Part shown: positions 51,856-60,455 of the stretch, in pieces
Layout of the letters: each line of letters begins with the position of its first letter
Position numbering within the stretch: position 1 is the first letter of the stretch
Assembly (NCBI GenBank): GCA_023425025.1
Contig: JAFADG010000024.1
Location: 186,001-250,000 of the forward strand
Length of the DNA stretch: 64,000 nucleotides
Direction: 5' to 3'
Origin: Bacillota bacterium
GTDB lineage: Bacteria; Bacillota; Clostridia; Christensenellales; Aristaeellaceae
Notes under the pieces: generated by a model
What the model saw: the letters and a program-made list of their open reading frames with translations, nothing else
Database searches by the model: none
Told to the model about the DNA's origin: nothing
Position numbers and translations under genes: made by a program

Positions 51856-53357
51856 CCGTCTTCCTCCTTCCCGCCGTCTAGGCCCCGGTACGCGTTTGGG
51901 CTCATGGACATGCGCGTCCGAAACTGCCGGGAAAAATAATCCACATCCCGGAAACCGACGGCAAAAGCGATCTCGCCCACAGGGCGCGATGTCTGCCGAA
52001 GCAGCCGGCACGCGTGGTTCACCCGCACATCCAGCAAAAGGGTGTGAAACGCCTTGCCTGTGGTGCGAAGGATCAGCTGGCCCAGATAGGCCGGGTTCAT
52101 ATGCAGTTCCGCCGCGATTCTGCCGATGGACAGGGCCTTGTCATACTCCTTGTCCAGCGTATCCAAAACAGCGCGCACAGGCGCGGGATATCCATCCCCA
52201 TTTTCGCCGGCTGTTTGATAAGACATGATCGCCCCGCAAAAGGCGTTCACCCATTCCTCCTGCCCCATGGCCTGCTGGCCCCAAAGCGCCCGCAAATTCT
52301 GCGCCCCTTGCGGCGGCCGGCCGGATTCGGGCCGGCCCAGCAAAAGCATGGTCTCCACCGTTTTGGCCATATAGCGCAAGGAAAAAAACGCGGGCTGCCG
52401 CTCCCTTACCAATGCGCGAAGCCGGTTCAACTGCTCCTGAAGGTCTTCGCTCCGGCCCTTTAACAGCGCCTCCACCAGCGCGGATGGAGCGGCCCGCGCC
52501 ATCCAGCCGGATACGGCCGCGTCCACGGGGCGGTACATGCGCAAAGCGCCATGGGGCTCAAACAAAACGCCCATGGCGTCCAGCGCCTCACAAAGGCTGC
52601 GGCCAAAGCCCTCCGCGCCCCGGCCCACGCTTCCCACGCTTACCTGCGCCGCAATGCCAAAGCTTTGTTCCAGCAGCTTTTGCAGGCTTTGCAGCTTTGC
52701 AAAATCCCGGTCAAACTGTTTGAGGCACAGGCCGCACTGATTGGCGGACAAAAGAAAAGGAACGCCGCCGTAATTGGCGATCATCAAAAGCGCGCCCTCC
52801 GGCAGCGCCTTTTGCGGCAGCGTGATGACGGCGCAGTAGCAGGGGTCCCCCCGCTTGATGTCCAGCAGCACGCCGGCCCGAAGCAGGCATTCCTCTCCGG
52901 TATCCCCGTTGGCGATGCGGCGCATCACATGGTCCCGCAGAACAGGCATGCGCTCCCCTTCCGCCTGATCCATAATAGTGCGGGCGTCCAGCTCCGCCTT
53001 TACAGCCTCCAGCGTTTTGTGCACCTCGTCCCTGTCGATGGGCTTTACCAGATAGCCAAATGCATGGGACCGGATAGCGGACTGGGCGAACGCAAAATCC
53101 CTGTATCCGCTGTAGAACAGCACGATCGTCTGCGGATGATAATGATGCACGATCCCGGCAAGGTCCGTGCCCATCATGCCCGGCATGCGCACATCGGTGA
53201 TCAGAAGATGTGGTTTGAAAGCGTCTATCAGGTGCAGCGCTTCCTGCGCGTTGGCAGCCTCCCCGCACACATGGAAGCCATGCTTCTCCCAATCGATCAT
53301 CAGGCGCATGCCCTCCAGCATAAACGGCTCGTCATCCACAATCACAACACGGTACAA
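51852..53357 (-). CDS. AraC-type response regulator (YesN family), first of a pair
   Basis: A 501-residue regulator. The receiver has YRVVIVDDEPFMLEGM, Asp in LLITDVRMPGMMG, and switch residues in VLFYSGYRDFAFAQ and LVKPIDRDE. A long middle region of about 270 residues follows, then the AraC pair (LSIGRIAAELHMNPAYLGQLI to FRTRMSMSPNAYRG). The start is TTG 53357 with GGAGGG about 9 nt upstream, and a consensus promoter at 53418-53446 drives the three-gene operon. It differs from the second regulator in length and middle region, so the two are not recent copies and may bind different promoters. Confidence 0.9.
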   Translation of the reverse strand: MYRVVIVDDEPFMLEGMRLMIDWEKHGFHVCGEAANAQEALHLIDAFKPHLLITDVRMPGMMGTDLAGIVHHYHPQTIVLFYSGYRDFAFAQSAIRSHAFGYLVKPIDRDEVHKTLEAVKAELDARTIMDQAEGERMPVLRDHVMRRIANGDTGEECLLRAGVLLDIKRGDPCYCAVITLPQKALPEGALLMIANYGGVPFLLSANQCGLCLKQFDRDFAKLQSLQKLLEQSFGIAAQVSVGSVGRGAEGFGRSLCEALDAMGVLFEPHGALRMYRPVDAAVSGWMARAAPSALVEALLKGRSEDLQEQLNRLRALVRERQPAFFSLRYMAKTVETMLLLGRPESGRPPQGAQNLRALWGQQAMGQEEWVNAFCGAIMSYQTAGENGDGYPAPVRAVLDTLDKEYDKALSIGRIAAELHMNPAYLGQLILRTTGKAFHTLLLDVRVNHACRLLRQTSRPVGEIAFAVGFRDVDYFSRQFRTRMSMSPNAYRGLDGGKEEDG

Positions 53358-53417
53358 TGCGATTTGCCCTCCGCTTCATCAGGAAACGTATAAAAAAACG
53401 CATACAATATAATTGAT

Positions 53418-53446
53418 ATTATACAATTTCGAAACCGTTTTTGCAA
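53418..53446 (-). promoter_or_regulatory. Promoter of the RR-HK-RR operon
   Basis: Minus strand TTGCAA (53446-53441), 17-nt spacer, TATAAT (53423-53418), about 60 nt before the TTG start. Confidence 0.75.
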
Positions 53447-53492
53447 GGATGAGTCGGTTTGCCCGGCATGCGTTTCCCCTAGATGCCAAAAC

Positions 53493-53527
53493 AAAAAGCC
53501 TCCCACTCCTTAACCGAAGTGGGAAGC
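53493..53527 (-). terminator. Terminator after the FMN reductase gene
   Basis: On the minus strand, CTTCCCACT pairs with AGTGGGAGG and is followed by TTTTT. A second GCCCGGC/GCCGGGC hairpin precedes it at 53532-53564. Confidence 0.65.
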
Positions 53528-53594
53528 CCGCGCCCGGCACAATGAATGAAACAATGCGCCGGGCAATATCAAACCGCCAACGCTCATGGCAGGA

Positions 53595-54149
53595 TCATGC
53601 CGATAGCCGGCGTACCCAATCTACCAGCGCCTCCAGGTACTGCTTCAAAAACCCTGTCAGGCTATCACCTATGACGGCGCCGTTTTCATCCAAGGCTGGA
53701 ATAATGTTTCCAATGTATGCTTCCGGCTGCTGGAGTGTCGGTACGTTCAAAAACGCGAGGACCTGGCGCAGATGATGATTGGCGCCAAAGCCGCCAATCG
53801 CCCCCGGGGAGACGCTGACGACCCCGCCCGCCTTGCCGTTCCAGGCGCTGGCGCCGTACGGCCGCGAACCCACATCCAGCGCGTTTTTCAAAGCGGCGGG
53901 AAAGGAGCGGTTATGCTCCGGCGTCACAAACAATACGCCGTCCAGCGCCTTGACCGTATCCCGGAAGCTGACCCACTGCGCGGGCGGCGCTTCATCCAGG
54001 TCCTGGTTGTACATGGGCAGATTGCCAATATCGACGATGCGAAGCTCCACGCCCTCGGGCGCATGGGATACAAAAAAGTCCGCTACCGCGCGGCTGAAAG
54101 AATTTTTGCGCAGGCTGCCTACAAAGACGCCTATTACCTTGTTGCTCAT
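53595..54149 (-). CDS. NADPH-dependent FMN reductase family protein
   Basis: A 184-residue flavodoxin-fold reductase. The FMN phosphate loop is GVFVGSLRKNSFSRAVADFF at the N-terminus. VLFVTPEHNRSFPAALKNALDVGSRP is the family signature near residues 73-98, and GGFGANHHLRQVL follows. Related enzymes (ChrR/YieF, azobenzene reductases) reduce quinones, chromate or nitro compounds in the cytoplasm. It lies 125 bp downstream of an Rrf2 regulator on the same strand; such a pair suggests induction by electrophile or redox stress. The start has GGAGG 7 nt upstream. Confidence 0.85.
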   Translation of the reverse strand: MSNKVIGVFVGSLRKNSFSRAVADFFVSHAPEGVELRIVDIGNLPMYNQDLDEAPPAQWVSFRDTVKALDGVLFVTPEHNRSFPAALKNALDVGSRPYGASAWNGKAGGVVSVSPGAIGGFGANHHLRQVLAFLNVPTLQQPEAYIGNIIPALDENGAVIGDSLTGFLKQYLEALVDWVRRLSA

Positions 54150-54273
54150 ACGTTTACCTCCATTTTATTCGTGTGGTCATCGTTCTTATATATGGAACTC
54201 CGGTCCATCCGATGCCGTAAAACGGGAGCGGAGGACGGAAGGATTTTCAATTTCGTTCAGCACCGGCGCATGC

Positions 54274-54684
54274 TTATCGCTGCAGCGAAACCAGAATATC
54301 CGTAAGGCTGACCCCGCCAAGGCGGTTTTCAAAATCCGACTGCACCTGCCCGTACACATGTGTCAGCGTACGCTCGATGTTGGCGCCCACCGGGCACTGG
54401 GGATTGGCATCCGTGTGGATGTCAAATACGCGACGTTCCTGCTCTACGGCGTGAAATACATCCAGTATGGTAATATCCGCGCTATCCCTGTTCAGGCCCA
54501 CGACCCCCAGCTTTGTGCTGGTGCGGATCAGACCGGCTTGCTTGAGCCTGCTCATCAGCTTGCGCACCAGCGCTGGGTTGGTGCCGATGCTGCCCGCTAT
54601 GCGGTCGGAGGTGACGCTGGCATCCGGGTTCAGGGCAATCACACACAGGATGTGGATACCAACCGAAGTCTTTGTGGAAAACAT
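54274..54684 (-). CDS. Rrf2 family transcriptional repressor
   Basis: A 136-residue winged-helix regulator. The N-terminal helix-turn-helix is SVTSDRIAGSIGTNPALVRKLMSRLKQAGLI with the wing TKLGVVGLNRDSADITILDVFHAVE. The triple-cysteine [Fe-S] cluster motif of IscR and NsrR is absent; only one cysteine (NPQCPVGAN) lies in that region, so it is of the YwnA/CymR-like or single-cysteine redox type. ATG 54684 has GGAGG 6 nt upstream. A palindrome overlapping its -10 element indicates autoregulation. It probably controls the FMN reductase downstream. Confidence 0.9.
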   Translation of the reverse strand: MFSTKTSVGIHILCVIALNPDASVTSDRIAGSIGTNPALVRKLMSRLKQAGLIRTSTKLGVVGLNRDSADITILDVFHAVEQERRVFDIHTDANPQCPVGANIERTLTHVYGQVQSDFENRLGGVSLTDILVSLQR

Positions 54685-54695
54685 AACCAACCTCC

Positions 54696-54731
54696 TGTAA
54701 CCATTATAGTTACAAATAGAGTGATTGTCAA
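54696..54731 (-). promoter_or_regulatory. Rrf2 promoter with overlapping palindromic operator
   Basis: Minus strand TTGACA (54731-54726), 17-nt spacer, TATAAT (54708-54703): a perfect consensus. TGTAAC-N7-GTTACA at 54696-54714 straddles the -10, a fitting site for Rrf2 autorepression. Confidence 0.8.
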
Positions 54732-54903
54732 GACCCTGATGAAAAAAAAGCTGATTTTCTTTTCGCCGCCCTGCCTGCAGGTACGAATCGGGATGGACAA
54801 CCCCTTAAACACAGGCATATTCTTTTCGATATCATATCCCTGTTCACCAATCCCGCCGCCTCCCCATAGGCTATAAGGAATATAGACGAAAGGCGGATAT
54901 GGT

Positions 54904-55902
54904 ATGGTCTCTATCTTATCCATCGATGGCGGGGGCATCCGGGGCATCATCCCCGCGGCATTTTTGACTACTTTTGAAAAACGGACAGGAAAGCCCATTT
55001 GCGAGCTGTTTGACCTCATCGCCGGCACATCGACAGGCGGGATTCTGGCCGCCTCGCTGACGGTGCCAAACAGCCGGGGCAAACCGGCGTACTCGGCGGA
55101 GCAGATACGCGCGGCATACTTTGAGCATGGCGGGGCGGTGTTCCACCGCAGCCTCATCCGCAAGGTGACAACAATTGGCGGCCTCGTAAGGCCCATCTAC
55201 TCGCCGCGTACGCTGGATAAAATGCTGCATACATATCTGGGTGACGCGCGGCTGCATGAAACGCTGACAGAAATTCTGGTCACGGCCTACGATATGACCA
55301 GCGATACGCCTTGGTTTTTCAAAACCTCCTTCGCAAAGGACCACAGGGAGCCGGACAATGATCCCCTGCTGACGCAGGTTGTCCGCGCGACGACCGCGGC
55401 CCCCACCTACTTCCCGCCCCTTTCCATGGAAGGCCATTGCATGATCGACGGCGGCGTGTTCGCGGCCAACCCGGCGCTGTGCGCTTATGCGCAGGCCCGC
55501 GTTATGTACCCTGAGGAGGAGAATATCCTGGTCGTATCCCTTGGCACCGGCTTGCAGGTGCAGGCGCGAGCCTGTTCCGAGGTGAAAAACTGGGGCATAC
55601 TGCATTGGGCCGTGCCCATCAGCGGCGTCATGTTGAACTCCTCCAACGCAACGGTCAATTATCAGATGAACGCGCTGGCCGGCAGCAAAAATTATGTTCG
55701 CTTTCAAGTGCCGTTGGCGGCGGACGCTACCGGCATGGATGACGCCAGCGAAGAAAATATGCGCAAGCTGGATGAGCTTGCGCAAAAAGCAGTTGCGGAA
55801 GAATCGGACAGAATCAATCAGGTCTGCCGCGCTTTGGCAAAGCGGGGATCAAAGGCGACGGCTTTCAAATCCTACGGAAATGGCAGCATGCGCCTGGCAT
55901 AA
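54904..55902 (+). CDS. Patatin-like phospholipase
   Basis: A 332-residue lipid acyl hydrolase. The oxyanion hole is DGGGIRG near residues 8-14, the nucleophile elbow GTSTGG near 40-45, and the catalytic dyad Asp is in MIDGGVFAANP near 180. There is no signal peptide or membrane segment. Patatins of this type release fatty acids from membrane lipids; some are effectors in CBASS defence, but no nucleotide cyclase or other defence gene is adjacent, so a housekeeping lipase role is more likely. A GGCGG box precedes the ATG. Confidence 0.85.
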   Translation: MVSILSIDGGGIRGIIPAAFLTTFEKRTGKPICELFDLIAGTSTGGILAASLTVPNSRGKPAYSAEQIRAAYFEHGGAVFHRSLIRKVTTIGGLVRPIYSPRTLDKMLHTYLGDARLHETLTEILVTAYDMTSDTPWFFKTSFAKDHREPDNDPLLTQVVRATTAAPTYFPPLSMEGHCMIDGGVFAANPALCAYAQARVMYPEEENILVVSLGTGLQVQARACSEVKNWGILHWAVPISGVMLNSSNATVNYQMNALAGSKNYVRFQVPLAADATGMDDASEENMRKLDELAQKAVAEESDRINQVCRALAKRGSKATAFKSYGNGSMRLA

Positions 55903-55935
55903 AGGCGGTTTGGATATTCCTCACGCCCGGCGCCT

Positions 55936-57810
55936 TCAGTCCTCCATGGCCTGCCGGCGCAACACGCCCTGGCTCCCCTGCTTCTGTTTGATGAACACTT
56001 TGTTCCTGTACATGTTTTCATCGGCAACGCGTATCAGATCGTCCATCGTTTGGCCGGAGCCCGGCTGATACTCGGCGGCGCCGAAGCTCAGGCTCAGCAG
56101 GAACAAATGCCGGTCGCTGCTGTTGATCGCTTCCGCCTTGTCCAGAATTCTGTGCAGTACAGCCTCCGCTTCCGCAAGGCTGGTTGCGGCCAGTATGACC
56201 AGGAACTCATCGCCCCCCAGCCTGCATACGACATCCGATTCCCGCAGGCTGTCTTTCAGCACACCTACGGCCGTAACGATCAATTCATCCCCGCAGCTGT
56301 GGCCCAGCGTATCGTTGACCGATTTCAGGCCGTTGATATCCATGAAGAGTATAACAAAGCTCTGATTTTCCTGGTTGGCTTTTTGTATCTGCCGCTGCAT
56401 GATCAGCATGCCCGACCTGCGATTGAGGGTTCCCGTCATCTCGTCCGTTGTCGCGTATCTGTGCAGCAGCTCATCCATTTCCTTGCGCCGGGTGACGTCC
56501 TCCTTGATGGCGATGTAATGGGTGATCCTTCCCTTTTGGTCCTTCACCGAGGAGATGAGCGTCTCCTCCCAATACAGTTCGCCATTCTTCCGCTTGTTGC
56601 AGAATGTGCCGCGCCAATCCTGCCCCGTCTTGATCGCGTGCCACATTTCATCAAAGTACGCCTGGTCATGCACGTCAGATTTCAGCAAATTCAGATTTTT
56701 GCTCACGCATTCCTGCAAGCTGTAGCCGGTGACCTGTGAAAAGGCCGGATTCACATATTCCACGACGCCGTTTGTATCCGTGATCACAATGACGCTGGAG
56801 GACTGCTGCACGGCCAGGAACAGCTTTTGCTGCATTTCTTCGGCCGCCCGGCTTTTGCTGACGCTGTGCACCATCATGGCGATGGCTGCGATTAACAGGA
56901 CGAAGAAGGCAAAGAGCGCCGCCATCAACCACCACTGGGCCGGGCTCAGAATCGGTATGCTGCCGGGCGCCAGAAAAGTGTACAGTATCCAGTCTGTATC
57001 GCCAATGCTTCTTTGAGACAGGACATATTCCCGGTCATCGATGTTCGCGGTGTCGTCTTGGATGGACAAACCCAACTGCTCTATCGGAATATTCAGAAAC
57101 TGCTGTGACGCGGTGATGGCATCCAGCGCCTCGGAAGACAGCGGATATATGGACCTGTACAGCCAGCCATCCTGATTGGCGGAAAAAACGATTCCGTCGC
57201 TTGTCGCGACAGCCGCCGCAGCCGGAGCATGCTCAAGAATTTCATCAAACACCTGCATACCGAGTTTGCTGACCAATACGCCCAGGATCTCGCCCGCGGC
57301 ATCACGCACCGGCGAGCTGAAGTAAACGCCGCGCTCCTGTGTTGCCGAGCCAAGCGCGGGATAGATAACATCAAACCCCTTCATGGCCTCCGTAAAATAG
57401 GGGCGGAAGCTGAAATCCATTCCTTCTATGTTGAGTGACTCATCCTTGGCATTGATGCTGGATGCGGCAACAATCCCCGTTATGTCCATCAGGTAACACA
57501 AATCCAGGCCAAGCGTCATTTGCACGGTATTGAGCTTGATCCTGGTATCATCGTATCCATCCGCGCTTCTCGTAGAAAGCAGTTCGATAACCAACGCATC
57601 TGACGCCAGTATTTTTGTCACACCCGACATCTTTGGAAAGGAAGTGTGGCTGATATCCGTAAAGAGCGCTTCGCTGCTTTTTCGCGCATATTCTTTTTTG
57701 TTTTCGGCCCTGAATAAAAAAAACATGCACAGGGCAATGGCCAACAGAACAGCGGCAGATATCGCGATAAAAAAAGACAATGACTTTTCATTCACCCTCA
57801 TCTTTTCCAT
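55936..57810 (-). CDS. Membrane diguanylate cyclase (Cache-PAS-GGDEF)
   Basis: A 624-residue sensor enzyme. Two transmembrane helices (LSFFIAISAAVLLAIALCMFFLF near 12-34 and WWLMAALFAFFVLLIAAIAMM near 290-315) flank a dCache-like extracytoplasmic domain. A PAS/PAC domain (about 335-455) has ITDTNGVVEYVNPAFSQVTGY. The GGDEF domain (about 460-620) is intact, with RLGGDEF and the inhibitory I-site RESD five residues upstream. It makes cyclic di-GMP from GTP. ATG 57810 has GGAGGTGG upstream. It lies downstream of motA and motB on the same strand, which fits control of motility by c-di-GMP. Confidence 0.9.
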   Translation of the reverse strand: MEKMRVNEKSLSFFIAISAAVLLAIALCMFFLFRAENKKEYARKSSEALFTDISHTSFPKMSGVTKILASDALVIELLSTRSADGYDDTRIKLNTVQMTLGLDLCYLMDITGIVAASSINAKDESLNIEGMDFSFRPYFTEAMKGFDVIYPALGSATQERGVYFSSPVRDAAGEILGVLVSKLGMQVFDEILEHAPAAAAVATSDGIVFSANQDGWLYRSIYPLSSEALDAITASQQFLNIPIEQLGLSIQDDTANIDDREYVLSQRSIGDTDWILYTFLAPGSIPILSPAQWWLMAALFAFFVLLIAAIAMMVHSVSKSRAAEEMQQKLFLAVQQSSSVIVITDTNGVVEYVNPAFSQVTGYSLQECVSKNLNLLKSDVHDQAYFDEMWHAIKTGQDWRGTFCNKRKNGELYWEETLISSVKDQKGRITHYIAIKEDVTRRKEMDELLHRYATTDEMTGTLNRRSGMLIMQRQIQKANQENQSFVILFMDINGLKSVNDTLGHSCGDELIVTAVGVLKDSLRESDVVCRLGGDEFLVILAATSLAEAEAVLHRILDKAEAINSSDRHLFLLSLSFGAAEYQPGSGQTMDDLIRVADENMYRNKVFIKQKQGSQGVLRRQAMED

Positions 57811-57982
57811 AAGGCCACCTCCCGCTTTTGTGAAGTGCCGCCTGTGTATATAGAATGTGATTGATATACCCGTTTTCACGTGAAGAGAACCATATCATAG
57901 CAAAAAAAAAGGCTGTAACCCAGAAACAGAAGGATGCCTGCTTTGTTGTATTCTGTCTTTGGACATAAGATGAAATATGATA

Positions 57983-58008
57983 TGCCGCGCCAAAAGCCTG
58001 GCACGGCA
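57983..58008 (-). terminator. Probable terminator after motB
   Basis: 10-bp stem with one G-U pair (57983-57992 with 57999-58008) and a 6-nt loop; on the minus strand it is followed by a moderately T-rich stretch. A T9 run lies further downstream near 57901. Confidence 0.45.
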
Positions 58009-58071
58009 GGAAAATATCAAATATGAGCGAAATCATTGCCCAGGCGTCCCCGCGGCAACCTTCCCTTTTTG

Positions 58072-58956
58072 CTAATTCTGGGCATCGTCGCTCTTGAGTT
58101 CAATGGAGAATTCCACGCGCCGGTTGAGCGCTCTGCCCTCGTTGGTCGTATTATCGGCGATGGGGCGGAACTCGCCATACCCCGCCGAGGAAAACTTTTC
58201 ATCCTGCACGGTGGATCCGTCGATCAGATACCGAACCACGCTGCCGGCGCGTCCGGTGGACAATTCCCAGTTGCTCGGGAATTGCGCCGTGGAGATCGGG
58301 AGCGTATCCGTATGTCCCTCGATATGGATGTACTCAATGGTATCGTCATACTTTGACAATATATCGGCAATCCTGTCCAGCACAGGCTTCACTTCATCTT
58401 TGATATCCGCCTTGCCCACATCGAACAGAACGGAGTCCATCAATCGTATCACCACCCGGTTCTTCCCATGCCGGTTGGCGCTGACCCGTCCTTCCATCCC
58501 GGCTTTCCTGATCTCCTCCCGCAGTTCCTTGATGAACTCTTCGAGATTCATCTCCATAATATCAACCTGCTCGGGAATGTTGAGCTCCTCCGCTCCCGGA
58601 TTGAGTACCGGCTCCTCGGTATTCGTGACTGCCGCATTCCCGTCCTCGGGAAGATCCCGGTTGACGCTGAGTTCTCCTTCCAACCCGGCAAGCCTGATAC
58701 TCTCCTCCAGTCTCTCGATGAACCGGTCGACATCATTTGCAGCTCCGTTTTCTGCCGCTTCGACAATGGCGTCCATACTTTCCGACAGCTTTTCCGCGGA
58801 CTCGCGCACCCTGACCCCCTGTGACAGAAGAGCAAAGGAGAGCAGGAGCACGAATACCGCCATCAGGTCGGTTACGAGGTCACTGTAACTGGCCAAATAA
58901 CCTTCGTTTTCCTCTTCCTCCTCCTCTTCTTCATCGTCCTCTTCCCAGTAGGGCAT
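58072..58956 (-). CDS. motB: Flagellar stator MotB with acidic N-terminus and duplicated linker
   Basis: A 294-residue stator protein. The N-terminal cytoplasmic segment is extremely acidic (residues 5-18 are almost all Glu/Asp). One transmembrane helix follows, with the proton-binding Asp probably D26 in YSDLVTDLMAVFVLLLSF. The C-terminal OmpA-like peptidoglycan-binding domain has FDVGKADIKDEVKPVL, IEGHTDTLPI and the final NRRVEFSIEL. Between them lies an enlarged linker with a 25-residue duplication (residues 76-100 and 138-162, 13 of 25 identical). It starts 44 bp after motA with AAGGAGG upstream. With MotA it forms the ion-driven stator. Confidence 0.9.
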   Translation of the reverse strand: MPYWEEDDEEEEEEEENEGYLASYSDLVTDLMAVFVLLLSFALLSQGVRVRESAEKLSESMDAIVEAAENGAANDVDRFIERLEESIRLAGLEGELSVNRDLPEDGNAAVTNTEEPVLNPGAEELNIPEQVDIMEMNLEEFIKELREEIRKAGMEGRVSANRHGKNRVVIRLMDSVLFDVGKADIKDEVKPVLDRIADILSKYDDTIEYIHIEGHTDTLPISTAQFPSNWELSTGRAGSVVRYLIDGSTVQDEKFSSAGYGEFRPIADNTTNEGRALNRRVEFSIELKSDDAQN

Positions 58957-59000
58957 GCATTACGCCTCCTTCCCTCTCACAGTGCGCGTCTGATCATCCA

Positions 59001-59831
59001 TCACATTCCCGCCGGAACTGTCTTTGCTTTCCCCTTCCGCTTCGCCTCGCTCTTCTTTGCCTGCTGTTTTGTCACGTGGGACATCAGCTCTTCACGCAAG
59101 AGCCTTGGGTTTTTGCCGCCCCGGATCGCCAGGAGGCCATCCATCAGCAACATATTTCTGGCCTTCTCCATCGCGCTGTTTCTCTGCAGCCTCTTGGCCA
59201 GCGGTGAAAAGATGACGTTCGCCAGAAACCCGCCATAGAAGGAGGATACCAGCTCAATTGCCATCATGGGTCCCAGTTTATCCGGATCCATCATGTTGAC
59301 GAGCATCGGGATCAGGCCGACGTAGGTGCCCACCAGGCCCAGACTTGGCGCCGTGCTCGCGATCATGCTGACCATGGCGATACCGTCTCCATGCCGCCGC
59401 TGGCTGTGGTGGATTTCCTTTTGAAGGGCAGATTCCACATCCTCCCATCCGCCTCCATCCACCAGCAGATTCAGTCCTTTCTTCAAAAAGGGATTGGTTG
59501 TTTCATCCGCATACTTTTCAAGCGCCAGCAAACCATTTCTTCTGGAAATGTCGCACAGTTCCACAATAGTCTCAATGTCGTCAAGCGGTTCGTGCTTGTC
59601 CATCACAAACGCCTGCTTTATGACGCTGCCCAGTGTCTTCAAAACGCTGAAGGGAAAGGACATGACCAACACGCAGATTGTTCCACCCACAATAATAAGC
59701 AGCGATGGGATATTAACAAACAGCCCAATATTTTCTTCTCCGCCCTCCATGATCGCGATGGCGACGCAGAAGACACCCCCGATTAATCCAAGAAATGTCG
59801 TCAACGCAAACTTTTTCTTCTTTTTTTTCAT
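59001..59831 (-). CDS. motA: Flagellar stator MotA
   Basis: A 276-residue stator protein with four transmembrane helices (TTFLGLIGGVFCVAIAIMEGG, IPSLLIIVGGTICVLVMSFP, and two in the C-terminal half around APSLGLVGTYVGLIPMLVNM and AIELVSSFYGGFLANVIFSP). The cytoplasmic loop contains ISRRNGLLALEKYADE. The N-terminus is a run of six lysines after Met. It is the first gene after a 228-nt leader with its own promoter. No other flagellar gene lies in the window. Confidence 0.9.
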   Translation of the reverse strand: MKKKKKKFALTTFLGLIGGVFCVAIAIMEGGEENIGLFVNIPSLLIIVGGTICVLVMSFPFSVLKTLGSVIKQAFVMDKHEPLDDIETIVELCDISRRNGLLALEKYADETTNPFLKKGLNLLVDGGGWEDVESALQKEIHHSQRRHGDGIAMVSMIASTAPSLGLVGTYVGLIPMLVNMMDPDKLGPMMAIELVSSFYGGFLANVIFSPLAKRLQRNSAMEKARNMLLMDGLLAIRGGKNPRLLREELMSHVTKQQAKKSEAKRKGKAKTVPAGM

Positions 59832-60059
59832 TTGCGTTCCTCCTCTTCCTCCACCGTTGGGATGAGCTTTGACATTAAAAAAGGAAAATGTTTCTGCAAA
59901 TCAGCCTGTAAGCATTCCTTGCACCGGACAAAATCGCTGGATGAGGCACTTCTGAACAATCACAATCGGCCGGTTCCGTTGCTTTGCGGCATCGGCTTTC
60001 GCCGTCTCCGCGCCAACTACATATCTGGGAGAGAAGGACCCGATGTGTAACCCTCACGA
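59832..60059 (-). promoter_or_regulatory. Long 5' leader of motA with a GAAA-capped hairpin
   Basis: Predicted untranslated leader of about 228 nt. Reading leftward, it contains a hairpin CGGC-GAAA-GCCG nested in GCGG/CCGC, directly followed by AAAGC, then GGAACCGG and an A/T-rich run to the ribosome site. The GAAA tetraloop next to GCAAAGC resembles part of the c-di-GMP-I riboswitch core, but the other conserved blocks were not found. It may be a structured regulatory leader of another kind. Confidence 0.35.
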
Positions 60060-60065
60060 TTATTC

Positions 60066-60093
60066 ATTATAACATTGTTGCGAAAAATGGCAA
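60066..60093 (-). promoter_or_regulatory. Promoter of motA-motB
   Basis: Minus strand TTGCCA (60093-60088), 16-nt spacer, TATAAT (60071-60066). This sigma-70 type promoter places the start of transcription near 60059. Confidence 0.65.
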
Positions 60094-60455
60094 GTTGATA
60101 GTTGTTTTTTTGACATCCTGGCGATTTTTAGCGAAGAAAGTTGCACCCTGTCGCACAGTGCGGCTGTTTGGTGATGTGAATCTCACGACCAAAGGTGTTC
60201 ACCCAGTACAAGCGGCATGTGTTCAATCATTTCCACGAGAGAGCATGCCTGCAAAACCACCCTGAACAAAAGTGCAAAAAGAAACAGCCGCCTTCCCTGC
60301 AAAGCCCCAAAAGGGTTCGGGTGACGGCCACTGTTTCATGCCAAGCAAAACTATCCTTCTTCCATGGACCGATTCAAGTGGTGTACGACGTTTTCCTCAG
60401 TATATATCGCTGACTTCAGGCTTTAAAAACAAAACAGCGCTCCGCGCGTGATATA
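60094..60455. other. Intergenic region, no gene seen
   Basis: Both strands were read; no frame has a ribosome site or recognisable family. Frames are mostly open but without protein-like patterns, so decayed coding DNA cannot be excluded. Confidence 0.35.

Noticed and set aside
54904..55902. Patatin as a CBASS (CapV-like) antiphage effector
   Set aside because: No nucleotidyltransferase, Cap2/Cap3 or other defence gene lies next to it. Its neighbours are an Rrf2 regulator and a GGDEF protein, and the GGDEF protein makes c-di-GMP and is not a CD-NTase.
59940..60059. Firm call of a c-di-GMP-I riboswitch upstream of motA
   Set aside because: Only the GAAA hairpin and GCAAAGC resemble the aptamer. 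The conserved 5' block and the second tetraloop-receptor helix were not found, so it is kept only as a hypothesis.
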